A DNA stretch of 64,000 nucleotides from Bacteroidales bacterium (GCA_016709865.1 JADJLX010000002.1:744001-808000); one strand, 5' to 3'. Positions 34,208 to 43,081 are shown, numbered from the stretch's first letter. Translations and numbers: made by a program. The notes: generated from the sequence alone by a model not told the origin.

Positions 34208-35514
34208 TACTTCAGGATCTCATTTTTATCCTTCTCCTGCATTTCGGAGATGGAAATTATTGGTGCAATTTTCGATACCAGCATGAAGAGCATCGCAAAT
34301 ATTGATACTCCTGCCAGAGTAAGAGACCATTCTATCCAGGTTGGTGAATAGTTTATCCAGTCAGGCCTTATATCCTGAATTGGAAGAAATGGTGTTTCAA
34401 GAGTAGGGATAACAATAATATAACGGTTTACCCAAAGTGCAAGAACGGCAATTACTGCTGCAACAGTTATATTAGGTATTGTTCTGAATTTCGGAAAAGC
34501 TATGATAATACATGGAAGCAGAATCCCGATGTAGTTTGCAAAGATAAACAGCGAATAATAATCAGTGAATAGTTTATCTATCAGTATCGAGTCCATTTTT
34601 ATTGAACCGTACCATTTGGTAAGATAGTCGCTGAAAGTAAAGTATCCGTAGAAGGCGGCGATGACTGTAAGCAGGACTCCCACATTCACAAAATGCCGTT
34701 TTGTAATATATTCTTCGAGATGATAAACCTTTCTGAAGATCCACATCAGAATTATAAGTAATCCTGTTCCGGAGAAAACTGCTGCAATAACGAAATACGG
34801 GCCGAAGATTGTTGAGTGCCAGCCAGGCTGAAGTGTTACACCGAAGATCCAGGCAAGAACTGAATACACAATAATTGCAATTGCTATAACCATTGCTGCC
34901 ATCACAGTTCTGGCATTCGAAAGGATCTTATGTTGTTTTTCTGTTCCGGTAAATCCCAGTGAAAGAGCCTTATATAATTTCTTTTTCCAGGGAGCGACTT
35001 TAAGATCGGGATAATCGCGGAGTATGGCAAAATCCTCAATGAAAGAGAGATAAAGATAAAGAAAGCAACCTACAAGGTCAGTCATAATTGCAATAACGTC
35101 CCAGGTTATCGGTGACTGTATTCTCGGGTACATAAAGAGAAAAGGAAGTCTGTCGAGACGACCAATACAGAAAAAGATAAAGAAGGGACCGATAATAAGG
35201 GAGATGATCGTTATTAATTCTGCTATCCTTATTATTGGTTTTCTCCAGCCTGTATGAAAAAGGTGAAGAACTCCCGAGATAAGAGCACCTGAATAGCTCA
35301 ATCCCATAAAGAATATAAAATTTACAATATAGAATCCCCAGACAACATTATCCCTCATGCCTGTTACGATATGACCTTTATCAATCTGCTGTATTAGTCC
35401 ATAAATTCCTACAGCAAAAAACAGAAGCAGGGTAAAAAATGTTAAATACCATCTTATCCCCGTTTTCTCGATCTCTGGAGTAAGATCGCTGATTAACTTT
35501 CTGTCTGTTTCCAT
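34207..35514 (-). CDS. NrfD/PsrC family membrane protein (quinone-interacting subunit)
   Basis: This 435-residue membrane protein has about ten hydrophobic segments, including an extra pair compared with eight-helix PsrC. The first helices (RWYLTFFTLLLFFAVGIYGL) and VVWGFYIVNFIFFMGLSYSG, containing the conserved G-x-Y-I and S-G region, are typical of NrfD/PolyS-reductase subunits. They bind menaquinol and may move protons. It follows the Tat-exported ferredoxin after about 27 bases, as nrfC-nrfD pairs do. No molybdopterin partner is encoded nearby. Confidence 0.9.
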   Translation of the reverse strand: METDRKLISDLTPEIEKTGIRWYLTFFTLLLFFAVGIYGLIQQIDKGHIVTGMRDNVVWGFYIVNFIFFMGLSYSGALISGVLHLFHTGWRKPIIRIAELITIISLIIGPFFIFFCIGRLDRLPFLFMYPRIQSPITWDVIAIMTDLVGCFLYLYLSFIEDFAILRDYPDLKVAPWKKKLYKALSLGFTGTEKQHKILSNARTVMAAMVIAIAIIVYSVLAWIFGVTLQPGWHSTIFGPYFVIAAVFSGTGLLIILMWIFRKVYHLEEYITKRHFVNVGVLLTVIAAFYGYFTFSDYLTKWYGSIKMDSILIDKLFTDYYSLFIFANYIGILLPCIIIAFPKFRTIPNITVAAVIAVLALWVNRYIIVIPTLETPFLPIQDIRPDWINYSPTWIEWSLTLAGVSIFAMLFMLVSKIAPIISISEMQEKDKNEILK

Positions 35515-35541
35515 ATAACTTTAAAATTATATTTGAATCTG

Positions 35542-36510
35542 TTACCGGGGACCGGCATTATCATATCTTCCTTTAATAGCATCATCAACTCCCTCAAGGC
35601 CGCTGTCGACCGGAAACATTCTCTGTGTCGGAGGCAGATAATAAACACTTGGCAGGGTTCCCAGTTCCTCACGGTATCTATATCCTGCCCTGTCGACCAT
35701 AAGTTTACTGAAACGTTCTGTTTCTACTCCGTTTGTTACGGTATCTTCTAGGATATCACCAAAATAAATGACACTCATCGGGCATGCCTTCACGCAACGG
35801 GGCAGTTCGCCAAGCCTAAGTTTATCGGCACAGAAGACGCATTTACCTACTGTTCCTTCAACAGCAGGGATATTTGTCTCAGGGTCATATACATGTCCGT
35901 CGGGCACTTTCACTTCAGGGTCTTTCCAGTTAAATACCCTTGCGGAATAAGGACAGCCGGTCATACAGAATTTACATCCGATACAACGCTGATTATCAAC
36001 AAGAACTATACCGTCGGCCCGCTTATATGTGGCTCCTACGGGGCATACGCTTACGCACATAGGTTTGTCGCAATGAAAGCATGGACGCGGAAACCAGTAC
36101 TTTGAAGTGGTAGTATCATCCTGAAGAAGATAAAGCTTCATCCATTCATGATCTTTAGGTAGCAAGTGTCCTTCCTGGCAGGCGTCAACACATTTCCTGG
36201 CATTTGCGCAACGTGCAAGGTCAATTACCATAGCGAACTTTCTGTTTGCAAGTCCGATTCTGGCTTCTTCCTTCAGTTCTGCGACAATCTCTTTTGCAGG
36301 TTTAATATCATCCTTATCAACCTCTACGAGTGTCCCGTCAGGAGCAAGAAGTTTCATCTTCTCGCCTGATTTTGCCTTGCTGCCTGCCAAAGCAGCAGTG
36401 CCGGCAATTCCGGCTACAGAGACAGCACCAACACCGACACCAACCTTCTTCAGGAAATTTCGTCTCGATGATCTTTCGCTTTCGCTTTCGTTTTCCACCA
36501 TCTCATTCAA
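35542..36510 (-). CDS. Tat-exported four-cluster ferredoxin subunit (NrfC/PsrB-like)
   Basis: The 322-residue protein has a twin-arginine signal (SSRRNFLKKVGVGVGAV). It therefore works on the periplasmic face, unlike DmsB-type subunits. Cys groups for about four [4Fe-4S] clusters are visible: CANARKCVDAC, CFHCDKPMCVSVCP, CIGCKFCMTGCP, and CVFCADKL...CVKACP. It would wire the NrfD quinone site to the multihaem cytochromes of the same operon. It is about 18 bases downstream of the cytochrome b gene. The first Cys group has unusual spacing (Cx5Cx3C). Confidence 0.9.
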   Translation of the reverse strand: MNEMVENESESERSSRRNFLKKVGVGVGAVSVAGIAGTAALAGSKAKSGEKMKLLAPDGTLVEVDKDDIKPAKEIVAELKEEARIGLANRKFAMVIDLARCANARKCVDACQEGHLLPKDHEWMKLYLLQDDTTTSKYWFPRPCFHCDKPMCVSVCPVGATYKRADGIVLVDNQRCIGCKFCMTGCPYSARVFNWKDPEVKVPDGHVYDPETNIPAVEGTVGKCVFCADKLRLGELPRCVKACPMSVIYFGDILEDTVTNGVETERFSKLMVDRAGYRYREELGTLPSVYYLPPTQRMFPVDSGLEGVDDAIKGRYDNAGPR

Positions 36511-36528
36511 TAATAAGTTATTAAAAAT

Positions 36529-37143
36529 CTAGTGTTCATCCCGGTGATAACCGGAGATCATACCCCAGAAGAGCGAGGTAGGTTTGGCCCCAAGAGTACA
36601 GGTATAGATATGTATTACCATAAATACCGACAAGAAAAATCCCATTGTGATATGCAGGATATCAGTATAGATCAGTCCGCTTACCCCAAAAAACCTGTCA
36701 ACGGTTATCTCGGGAAAAAGCAATCCTAAACCTGATATAATAACAAGGGGAAGAGCAACATACATTGCGAGCACATAAGAAAACTTCTGCAGCGGGTTAA
36801 ACTTTCTTTCCTCTGTTACAGGAAAAGGATGTTTTTCACCCCTGAACATTCCCCAGGCGTAGTATTTCATTTGTGTAACAAGTTCGCTGACGAGTCCTTT
36901 TCTTTCGATTTTATAATATCTGCCGTTACGGGTGAAGGTGTTACCAACGACATATATTATATAGTTTATTGTAAGAAGAACAGCTGCGGCATTATGCCAC
37001 TTAACAGCTGCAGCAAATTTTACAACAATAGCATAGTTCTGTTTATCAGTATATTGCATACTGAGCCCTGTAACAATAAGTATAATAAACAATACTGCAT
37101 TTAATACATGCCAGGCTCTGAGCCATTTTGGATATAGATACAT
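36529..37143 (-). CDS. Cytochrome b/b6 domain protein (Ni-Fe hydrogenase/thiosulfate reductase type)
   Basis: This 204-residue membrane protein has four or five helices and His residues for two b haems: RAWHVLNAVLFIILIVTGLS, AVKWHNAAAVLLTINYI and DILHITMGFFLSVFMVIHIY. This is the small di-haem cytochrome b that oxidises or reduces quinone beside formate dehydrogenase, hydrogenase or thiosulfate reductase. Here it sits between a heptahaem cytochrome (10 bases upstream) and the ferredoxin. A complex with two quinone-reactive membrane subunits (this and NrfD) is implied. Confidence 0.88.
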   Translation of the reverse strand: MYLYPKWLRAWHVLNAVLFIILIVTGLSMQYTDKQNYAIVVKFAAAVKWHNAAAVLLTINYIIYVVGNTFTRNGRYYKIERKGLVSELVTQMKYYAWGMFRGEKHPFPVTEERKFNPLQKFSYVLAMYVALPLVIISGLGLLFPEITVDRFFGVSGLIYTDILHITMGFFLSVFMVIHIYTCTLGAKPTSLFWGMISGYHRDEH

Positions 37144-37153
37144 TACTGTCTGT

Positions 37154-38155
37154 TTAATTAGTTTTTTGATTTTTGCGTATCCTGAAGAATATATGAATGA
37201 TAATTACACCAATTACTCCGCCAAAAATTAAGAGGCTAAGAAGGTTCAGATATTCATTTCTGTTTGCTCCAATTACATATGATTCGTTCAGAATAATTCC
37301 GTTAAAAAAGCCATCACGACGCTGGGCTCTGGATTCAAATTTATAAAGTGAAGCCATAAGCAGTGAATTCTGGGAATGGCATTCATTACAAAGTTTGACT
37401 GCTTCTACTTTAGGTTTAATGAGGTGCGAAACAGGGATCTTGTTATTAATAGCGGTATGGCATTCTATACAACGTACGTTGGCGAAATGTGTAGCCTGGT
37501 TGGGAAGCCATTCATGTTTCGTAATAATATTTATCTCTTCCTTGTCGGAAAGAAGCTGATACCTGTTGAAATCGGAGTGACAGTTAAGACAGATAGCATT
37601 ATCGTATGCAATAGTCTCTCTCAGATTATTCTTATTCCGAACAGATATTTTGTATGTATGAGGATCATGGCACTTCCAGCAGCTGAATCCATCCTCTTCA
37701 AGTTTAAAGTGAGTGCTCTGCTGATAAGCTGAATCTACTGCCTCAAAATGGTACTGGGCATATGTTTCGTCACCACCATGACAATCGAGACAAGTCAGTT
37801 TCTGTTCCATTCTGAGTTCCCCTGAATGTGGAAATGTCTCATATTCTGAAGAATGACAGTCGGTACAACTGAAACTCTTGTGATTTGATCTGTAATACTC
37901 ATCCTTTCGGACGATTCTTTCAGAACACATCAGCGCTTTAACCTGTTTTCCCAGGTTTACGTTAGTATACTCGTATTTAGGTTGTCCGTGACACTTAAAA
38001 CAACGGTCATTATCCTCTGCATACGGCGATACAAAAGATGTAGTATCCTGTGTTGCGGATTTTCCGTTTTTTGTCCGGAAAATTCCGGCTGATGCTATAG
38101 AACTAAAAGAGACCAGAACCAGCAGGATTACAATCCGGGATTTAATAAAATTCAT
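37154..38155 (-). CDS. Heptahaem c-type cytochrome with C-terminal membrane anchor
   Basis: The 333-residue protein has a signal peptide (ending about ASAG) and seven CXXCH motifs: CFKCH, CTDCH, CLDCH, CWKCH, CLNCH, CIECH and CNECH. One C-terminal helix (about 303-325) is followed by a basic tail, so the haem domain faces the periplasm, anchored at the inner membrane. The motif spacing is unlike pentahaem NrfA or NapC/NrfH. It lies directly before the cytochrome b gene and probably takes electrons from it. An enzyme role is not excluded, but no typical catalytic haem motif (CXXCK) is present. Confidence 0.9.
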   Translation of the reverse strand: MNFIKSRIVILLVLVSFSSIASAGIFRTKNGKSATQDTTSFVSPYAEDNDRCFKCHGQPKYEYTNVNLGKQVKALMCSERIVRKDEYYRSNHKSFSCTDCHSSEYETFPHSGELRMEQKLTCLDCHGGDETYAQYHFEAVDSAYQQSTHFKLEEDGFSCWKCHDPHTYKISVRNKNNLRETIAYDNAICLNCHSDFNRYQLLSDKEEINIITKHEWLPNQATHFANVRCIECHTAINNKIPVSHLIKPKVEAVKLCNECHSQNSLLMASLYKFESRAQRRDGFFNGIILNESYVIGANRNEYLNLLSLLIFGGVIGVIIIHIFFRIRKNQKTN

Positions 38156-38174
38156 TCCCTACTCCTATCTTGAA

Positions 38175-39038
38175 TTAGAATCTAACAGTAATATTAAAAC
38201 CAATCAGGAAATCGCCTTTTGCTAAATCATTTTTATTGAAGACAAGATTACGCTGACTTATTATCTGTGAGTAGTTGGCAGCAAATATCTGGAAAGTGTG
38301 AGTTGCTGAATTTATTTCCCAGCCAAGAGAAAGGTTTGGTTTTGGCTGGTCGTCAAGATCCTGTTTTGTAAGCAGCTGGTCATACTCAAGTATAAGAGAA
38401 TGTGAACCGAAAAGGTTAGCACGTGCGCCGGCTGATATACCGAAGTTCATATTCTTATAACCTGTTGTATCTGAGTATACAGGAACAGAATTGAAATATG
38501 CCATTGAAGGTGCAACCTGAACTGAGAACATATCATTAATCTTACGGGCTACTATAAGCTGTGTGAAGTATGATAACCTGTGCATTTCCTTGTAAGATGC
38601 AGTTGGTCCGAATACTTCTTCTTTCTGAAGGTCGGCAACTATATTTCCATAGTAGGAAACAGATACAGGCATTTTGTTGTCTTCAGTCTGCTGAAGGATA
38701 AGGTATTTCCACTGAATATCCTGTAATTTATAATCTTTTGTAGTTCCGGCGCCTACCATCAGTCTGTCGGTAACGCCATAGGAGAGACCCATACGCGTAT
38801 TGGCTGCTCCATAAATTCCAAACAGGTTATGCACGTTTTCGATAAGACTGAATCTGTGCTGGATCTGAAGTTCCAGACTACCTTTAAAAGGAGTTGCAAC
38901 TGTCTGGTTATCAACGAGAGTTGATGTTCCAAAGGTAAACATTACCGGTGTGGATCCTCCTTCTGCCGGAGTTGATTCCTGTGCAAATAATGGAGAAATA
39001 AATAATGACAAAGTGAGAACTATAAAAATCTTTTTCAT
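38175..39038 (-). CDS. DUF5777 family beta-barrel protein
   Basis: This 287-residue protein has a cleaved signal (MKKIFIVLTLSLFISPLFAQ), an alternating amphipathic strand pattern throughout and a terminal Phe (GFNITVRF), all marks of an outer-membrane barrel. QHRFSLIENVHNLFGIYGAA and MGLSYGVTDRLMVGAG match the DUF5777 family of Bacteroidota. The function of the family is unknown. Its place in the middle of a cytochrome operon suggests an outer-membrane partner for electron or substrate passage. It is much smaller than MtrB-type barrels. Confidence 0.82.
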   Translation of the reverse strand: MKKIFIVLTLSLFISPLFAQESTPAEGGSTPVMFTFGTSTLVDNQTVATPFKGSLELQIQHRFSLIENVHNLFGIYGAANTRMGLSYGVTDRLMVGAGTTKDYKLQDIQWKYLILQQTEDNKMPVSVSYYGNIVADLQKEEVFGPTASYKEMHRLSYFTQLIVARKINDMFSVQVAPSMAYFNSVPVYSDTTGYKNMNFGISAGARANLFGSHSLILEYDQLLTKQDLDDQPKPNLSLGWEINSATHTFQIFAANYSQIISQRNLVFNKNDLAKGDFLIGFNITVRF

Positions 39039-39068
39039 GTCAATAGGTTTTATCTGATTTGGTTATTT

Positions 39069-39446
39069 TTAATTATTCTGTGCTCCCTGGGTAATCCAGT
39101 AGCGTACTTTAAGTTTATCTGCAGCTGTTGATCTTGATTCATGACTTCCGTCAACCATTTTTGCATATAATCTGCTTGTTTCAGCAGGAGCTGTAACATA
39201 TCCTCCTTTTGTGAGAGCGTTGAATGACTTACCGTCTCTTAGGTCAGGTGATGTAGTTCCGCCATGACATGCGATACAATTCGCATTAAAAATCGGCTGG
39301 ATATCAGTCTTAAGCGACCATGCTGTATTAGGGTCTACAGCGGGTGGAGTATATGAATACTTTTCACACGAAGAAAACCCTACAACCGCTGCAATCAGTA
39401 CCAGTGCAACAAGTATCTGTTTCATCCTATTTAATTTCTGATTCAT
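39069..39446 (-). CDS. Monohaem cytochrome c lipoprotein
   Basis: This is a small protein (125 residues, or 118 from the internal ATG at 39425). The signal MKQILVALVLIAAVVGFSSC ends in a lipobox. One haem motif (NANCIACHGG) follows a KTDIQPIFNANC region found in Bacteroidota planctomycete-type cytochromes. The C-terminal VRYWITQGAQNN suggests a Trp near the haem pocket. It is the first gene of the respiratory operon and probably a lipid-anchored electron shuttle. Confidence 0.85.
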   Translation of the reverse strand: MNQKLNRMKQILVALVLIAAVVGFSSCEKYSYTPPAVDPNTAWSLKTDIQPIFNANCIACHGGTTSPDLRDGKSFNALTKGGYVTAPAETSRLYAKMVDGSHESRSTAADKLKVRYWITQGAQNN

Positions 39447-39457
39447 ACTTTTAGTAT

Positions 39458-39473
39458 TGTTAATTAATTCACA
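39458..39473. promoter_or_regulatory. Possible Crp-family site TGTTA-ATTAAT-TCACA
   Basis: The sequence differs from the E. coli CRP consensus (TGTGA-N6-TCACA) at one base and shares TGTTA with the operator at 31779. It overlaps the expected start point of the cytochrome operon. A TTGAT-N4-ATCAT FNR-like box also lies nearby at 39556-39569. Confidence 0.35.
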
Positions 39474-39479
39474 AAGATA
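39472..39479 (-). promoter_or_regulatory. Candidate -7 element (TATCTTTG) of the cytochrome/NrfD operon
   Basis: TATCTTTG on the minus strand fits TAnnTTTG exactly and sits 25 bases before the first start codon. No -33 TTTG lies at 19-20 bases, consistent with dependence on an activator. Confidence 0.5.
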
Positions 39480-39626
39480 TTTTATAAAAGGGATTAATGG
39501 GTTTCCAAACCTATTAAAATGGGTGCTTTTACACTGCTGTTTAGCATGTTAAAAATTGATCTATATCATTTAAATGGGTGATATATGTTTTTTTGATTAA
39601 ATTTACAGTACCTAAAATACCCATCA

Positions 39627-40298
39627 ATGGATTATTCAGTTGCAAAGCAGTTTCTGATCCTGGCCCTGAACCCGGAAAAAGGACGGATAATGATTGACAG
39701 CACACATTTCAGATATTCACTTACAGGTGCAATACTTCTCGACTATATAGATGGTGATGAATTAAGGATTGAGGAAAAGAGAGTAATCCCGTCACTGCGG
39801 ATATATGACGATGCTATACATAATATGTTTGCAGACAAGTTTACGAAGTCGTCAAGAAACAGAAAGATCTCTTACTGGATCAGTCGTCTGACATTTAAAC
39901 ACAGGTTCATCCTTGTTGAAATGACAAAATCACTTGAGAAGGATAGAGTTATACGTATTGAACAAAAAAAATTCCTTGGACTGATCCCCTATAAAAAGTA
40001 CTGGTTTACAAACAACAGTATCAGGAATGAAATTATTGAACTGCTTAGAGGAATATTACTTTATGGTAAAAAACCCGCCAGGAAAGAGTTAATGCTTATC
40101 TCAATTTTGCATGCAGCCGGAGCTCATAAAGTATTATCAAGAGAGAGAGGTGAAACCAGAATGATTCGCCGGAAATGCGCAGATATTATAAAAGATGATC
40201 AGATAACTTCTGAGATAAGCCAGACAGTTAAGGAAGTAAATGCCGCTATTGCAGCATCAATAGCTGCGGCAATAATTGCAACAAGGGGCGGACATTAA
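39627..40298 (+). CDS. GPP34 family phosphoprotein
   Basis: This 223-residue soluble protein has the Golgi phosphoprotein 3-like fold. The N-terminal pattern AKQFLILALNPEKGRIM followed by FRYSLTGAILLDYIDGDELR matches the conserved LLAL...AGAxLLDL segment of GPP34. The C-terminal helix is Ala-rich (AAIAASIAAAIIA). Eukaryotic GOLPH3 binds phosphatidylinositol-4-phosphate; bacterial members have unknown roles, sometimes near secondary metabolism genes. It is a stand-alone gene, divergent from the cytochrome operon. The family call is good and the function is open. Confidence 0.78.
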   Translation: MDYSVAKQFLILALNPEKGRIMIDSTHFRYSLTGAILLDYIDGDELRIEEKRVIPSLRIYDDAIHNMFADKFTKSSRNRKISYWISRLTFKHRFILVEMTKSLEKDRVIRIEQKKFLGLIPYKKYWFTNNSIRNEIIELLRGILLYGKKPARKELMLISILHAAGAHKVLSRERGETRMIRRKCADIIKDDQITSEISQTVKEVNAAIAASIAAAIIATRGGH

Positions 40299-40302
40299 TT
40301 TT

Positions 40303-41112
40303 TTACTGCCTGTTATAGTACTTCTGAGCTTCAGGCAATGCAGCTTTTATTTTATTTATACGTGTTCCGTCGGCAGGATGGGTGCTCATGAATTCGGGCG
40401 GTTTCTGTCCACCTATCGACGCCATTCTTTCCCAGAAAGCGACTGCAGACTGAGGGTCGTAACCAGCCATTGCCATGAAAATTAGTCCCAGTTTGTCGGC
40501 CTCCAGCTCATGATCGCGGGAATAAGGAAGCATAAGACCATATTGAGCTCCAAGTCCATATACTCCGTTGAAGATAGTCCTGGTCTGTTCGGGTTTCTCC
40601 TTTATCACCTCATTCATTGCAACACTTCCGAACTGTGCAACCATTTGCTGGCTCATTCTTTCATTTCCATGACGTGCAACTGCATGAGCTATTTCATGAC
40701 TGATAACTACTGCCAGGCCATTCTTATCTACAGTATATGGAAGTATTCCGCTGTATACAACAACCTTTCCGCCTGGCATACACCATGCATTTGGTGTTGC
40801 ATCGTCTTTAACAAGGTTGAATTCCCACTGATATCCATTAAGCCTGTCGGCCAGGTTATTGTCAGTAAAGTATTTAGTAACAGCAGCAGCAATATTTGTT
40901 CCGACCTCTTTAACTATATCTGCATTCTTCCTGTCAGCTGATGGCGGATTTTCTTTCATAAAATCGTTGTAACTGGTTAGTGACATCGATATCATTTCAG
41001 ATTCAGGCAGGAGATTAAGCTGCTTTCTTCCTGTAAGAGGAACGACAGTACAGGCCTGATAAATAAGTGCAGTTAAGACTAACGTAAGAATTGATATTGA
41101 TAGTTTTTTCAT
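40303..41112 (-). CDS. M48 family metallopeptidase, lipoprotein
   Basis: This 269-residue zinc protease of the BepA/LoiP type has a lipobox at the end of its signal (LTALIYQAC). The active site VVISHEIAHAVARHGNERM supplies two His ligands and the catalytic Glu; DHELEADKLGLIFM supplies the third ligand. It probably works in outer-membrane protein quality control on the periplasmic side. It is convergent with GPP34, the stops being 4 bases apart. Length fits single-domain M48 lipoproteins without TPR repeats. Confidence 0.93.
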   Translation of the reverse strand: MKKLSISILTLVLTALIYQACTVVPLTGRKQLNLLPESEMISMSLTSYNDFMKENPPSADRKNADIVKEVGTNIAAAVTKYFTDNNLADRLNGYQWEFNLVKDDATPNAWCMPGGKVVVYSGILPYTVDKNGLAVVISHEIAHAVARHGNERMSQQMVAQFGSVAMNEVIKEKPEQTRTIFNGVYGLGAQYGLMLPYSRDHELEADKLGLIFMAMAGYDPQSAVAFWERMASIGGQKPPEFMSTHPADGTRINKIKAALPEAQKYYNRQ

Positions 41113-41175
41113 ATGAGTTTGTTTTGTTAATGCAAAGGTATTTAAAATATTTAACGCTATTTAAGGCTACTTTGT

Positions 41176-41212
41176 TTAAAAACAATAGGGTCATGCCATC
41201 GCATGACCCTAT
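41176..41212 (-). terminator. Terminator of the etf/acyl-CoA dehydrogenase operon
   Basis: A perfect 12-bp stem (ATAGGGTCATGC, loop, GCATGACCCTAT) is followed on the minus strand by TTGTTTTTAAAC. It lies about 60 bases after the acyl-CoA dehydrogenase stop. Confidence 0.82.
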
Positions 41213-41270
41213 GATTCTAAATATTTTTATTTCAGGGTCACAAAGGAGTGTCCTGAAGGTCTTACGATTA

Positions 41271-43049
41271 TCAGAATTTATAAACGTTATCTTCAATTAG
41301 TTTATCAGCAATTCTTCTTCTCGCATCTTTAACATTCACACAATCTGTTTTTGTGAGAGTCTCAACTGCCTTGAGCAGAGAGCTGCATGAATCCTGAGTG
41401 CAGAATGTACTGATTGCTTCCAGTGCTGATTTTCGAACAATTGAAGCTGTATCGAACAGATTTACGTCGAGCATATCTTTATAAAGATCAGCATTTCCCT
41501 TAATTGATTCAATCTTTTCAACTCTTAAAGCCAGCGATTCTGAGATGTAAGTTTCCATCATCATCTCGGCAATATTATTGAGAACCTCCTGTTCGTTGAT
41601 CAGACCTTTCTCAAAACGTTTTGATGCTCCGTGAATACAGATCAGGATTGCTTTCTTAAAGTTCTTAATATACCTTGTTTTCTCCTGGTAGTAGGTCTCT
41701 CCTGCCGTCTTGCCGTCGGTGATCGAGTTTAATCCGGAATAAAGCTTCTCTGCCTCACCATATAGATCGAACTCACCCTTCATGGCACGCTTCATTGCAG
41801 TGTCGACAACAAGCAATCTGTTTATCTCATTTGTACCCTCAAATATCCTGTTTATCCTTGAATCGCGGTAGCCTCTTTCAACTGCCATCTCAGCAGAATA
41901 ACCCATTCCGCCGTGAATCTGCACTGCCTCATCGGCAACAAAATCGAGCATTTCAGAACCTACCACTTTGAGAATCGCTGCCTCAACTGCGTAGTGACTG
42001 ATAGCTTCGATAGATGCCCTGCCATAATCGCCGCAATCGACAGTAAGTTTCTTCATGAGGATATCGATATCGTTACTTACCCTGTACACAGCTGATTCCG
42101 AAGCAAAAAGACGGATTACCTGTTCTGCCATTTTATGTTTGAGAGCTCCGAATGTTGAGATAAGGACACCGAACTGTTTTCTTTCATTTGCATATTTTAC
42201 AGAATCGTTGATTGCCTTTTTAGCAGCACCAATTACGTTGGCACCAAGTTTCAAACGGCCCATATGAAGGATGCTGAGTGCTATCCTGAATCCTTCTCCC
42301 CTTTTTCCGAGAAGATTCTCAACAGGTACCTTTACGTCGTTGAAATATATCTGGGCAGTTGATGATCCCTTGATACCCATTTTATGTTCATCCGGACCAA
42401 TTACAACACCGGGATATTTGCTTTCAACAATAAATGCACTAAGTACCCTGTCGGTATCAATTTTTGCGAATACAACAAGAGTGTCGGCAAATCCGGCATT
42501 TGTGATCCACATTTTCTGTCCGTTCAGTATATAATGTTTGCCATCTTCGCTCAGTTTAGCGTTTGTTTTTCCTGAGTTGGCATCACTGCCGGCTCCGGGT
42601 TCTGTAAGACAGTAAGCTCCGATAAACTCGCCTGTGGCAAGTTTGGTAACATACCGCTCCCGCTGATCTTTGTTACCATAATACATAATAGGTAGAGTAC
42701 CAATACCGCAATGAGCCATGTAAGCAACAGAAAATGAATATCCGGCACCTGTTGTTTCAGCCACAAGCATCTGTGTTACAAATGACTGTCCGAAACCGCC
42801 AAACTCTTCAGGTATTGAGATCCCCATTAATCCAAGTTCGCCTGACTTTTTAAGCATGCTCTTCATGAGTTCACGGTCGCTTTTCTCAACCTTTTCGAGG
42901 TTTGGATATACTTCAGCTTCGAGAAAATCGCTGCAGGTCTGAGCTATCATTCTCTGTTCCTCATTGAATTCCTCAGGAATAAATACATCTTTTGAATTGA
43001 CTTCGCTTACAAGAAATTCACCGCTTTTCAATAGTTTACTTGTCTCCAT
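41271..43049 (-). CDS. Acyl-CoA dehydrogenase, long form (VLCAD/ACAD9-like)
   Basis: This 592-residue flavoenzyme has the usual ACAD core in residues 1-430 (GAYCLTEPGAGSDANSGKT, KMWITNAGFADTL, RKQFGVLISTFGALKHKMAE) and an extra C-terminal helical domain of about 160 residues, as in very-long-chain ACADs. The catalytic Glu is in FEGTNEINRLLV. It is the last gene of the operon etfB-etfA-Fe-S-CCG-ACAD, so its FADH2 electrons should go to the EtfAB encoded upstream and on to menaquinone. It is widespread in Bacteroidota. The true chain-length range is unknown. Confidence 0.93.
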   Translation of the reverse strand: METSKLLKSGEFLVSEVNSKDVFIPEEFNEEQRMIAQTCSDFLEAEVYPNLEKVEKSDRELMKSMLKKSGELGLMGISIPEEFGGFGQSFVTQMLVAETTGAGYSFSVAYMAHCGIGTLPIMYYGNKDQRERYVTKLATGEFIGAYCLTEPGAGSDANSGKTNAKLSEDGKHYILNGQKMWITNAGFADTLVVFAKIDTDRVLSAFIVESKYPGVVIGPDEHKMGIKGSSTAQIYFNDVKVPVENLLGKRGEGFRIALSILHMGRLKLGANVIGAAKKAINDSVKYANERKQFGVLISTFGALKHKMAEQVIRLFASESAVYRVSNDIDILMKKLTVDCGDYGRASIEAISHYAVEAAILKVVGSEMLDFVADEAVQIHGGMGYSAEMAVERGYRDSRINRIFEGTNEINRLLVVDTAMKRAMKGEFDLYGEAEKLYSGLNSITDGKTAGETYYQEKTRYIKNFKKAILICIHGASKRFEKGLINEQEVLNNIAEMMMETYISESLALRVEKIESIKGNADLYKDMLDVNLFDTASIVRKSALEAISTFCTQDSCSSLLKAVETLTKTDCVNVKDARRRIADKLIEDNVYKF

Positions 43050-43081
43050 GGGATTTATCTTTATTATTAATTATCTTCTGT

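Noticed and set aside
36529-38155. NrfA/NrfH nitrite reductase genes
   Set aside because: There is no CXXCK catalytic haem motif and the heptahaem cytochrome is unlike pentahaem NrfA.
38175-39038. MtrB-type porin-cytochrome conduit
   Set aside because: The barrel is only 287 residues, and no decahaem MtrA/MtrC partner is present. An electron-conduit role remains speculative.
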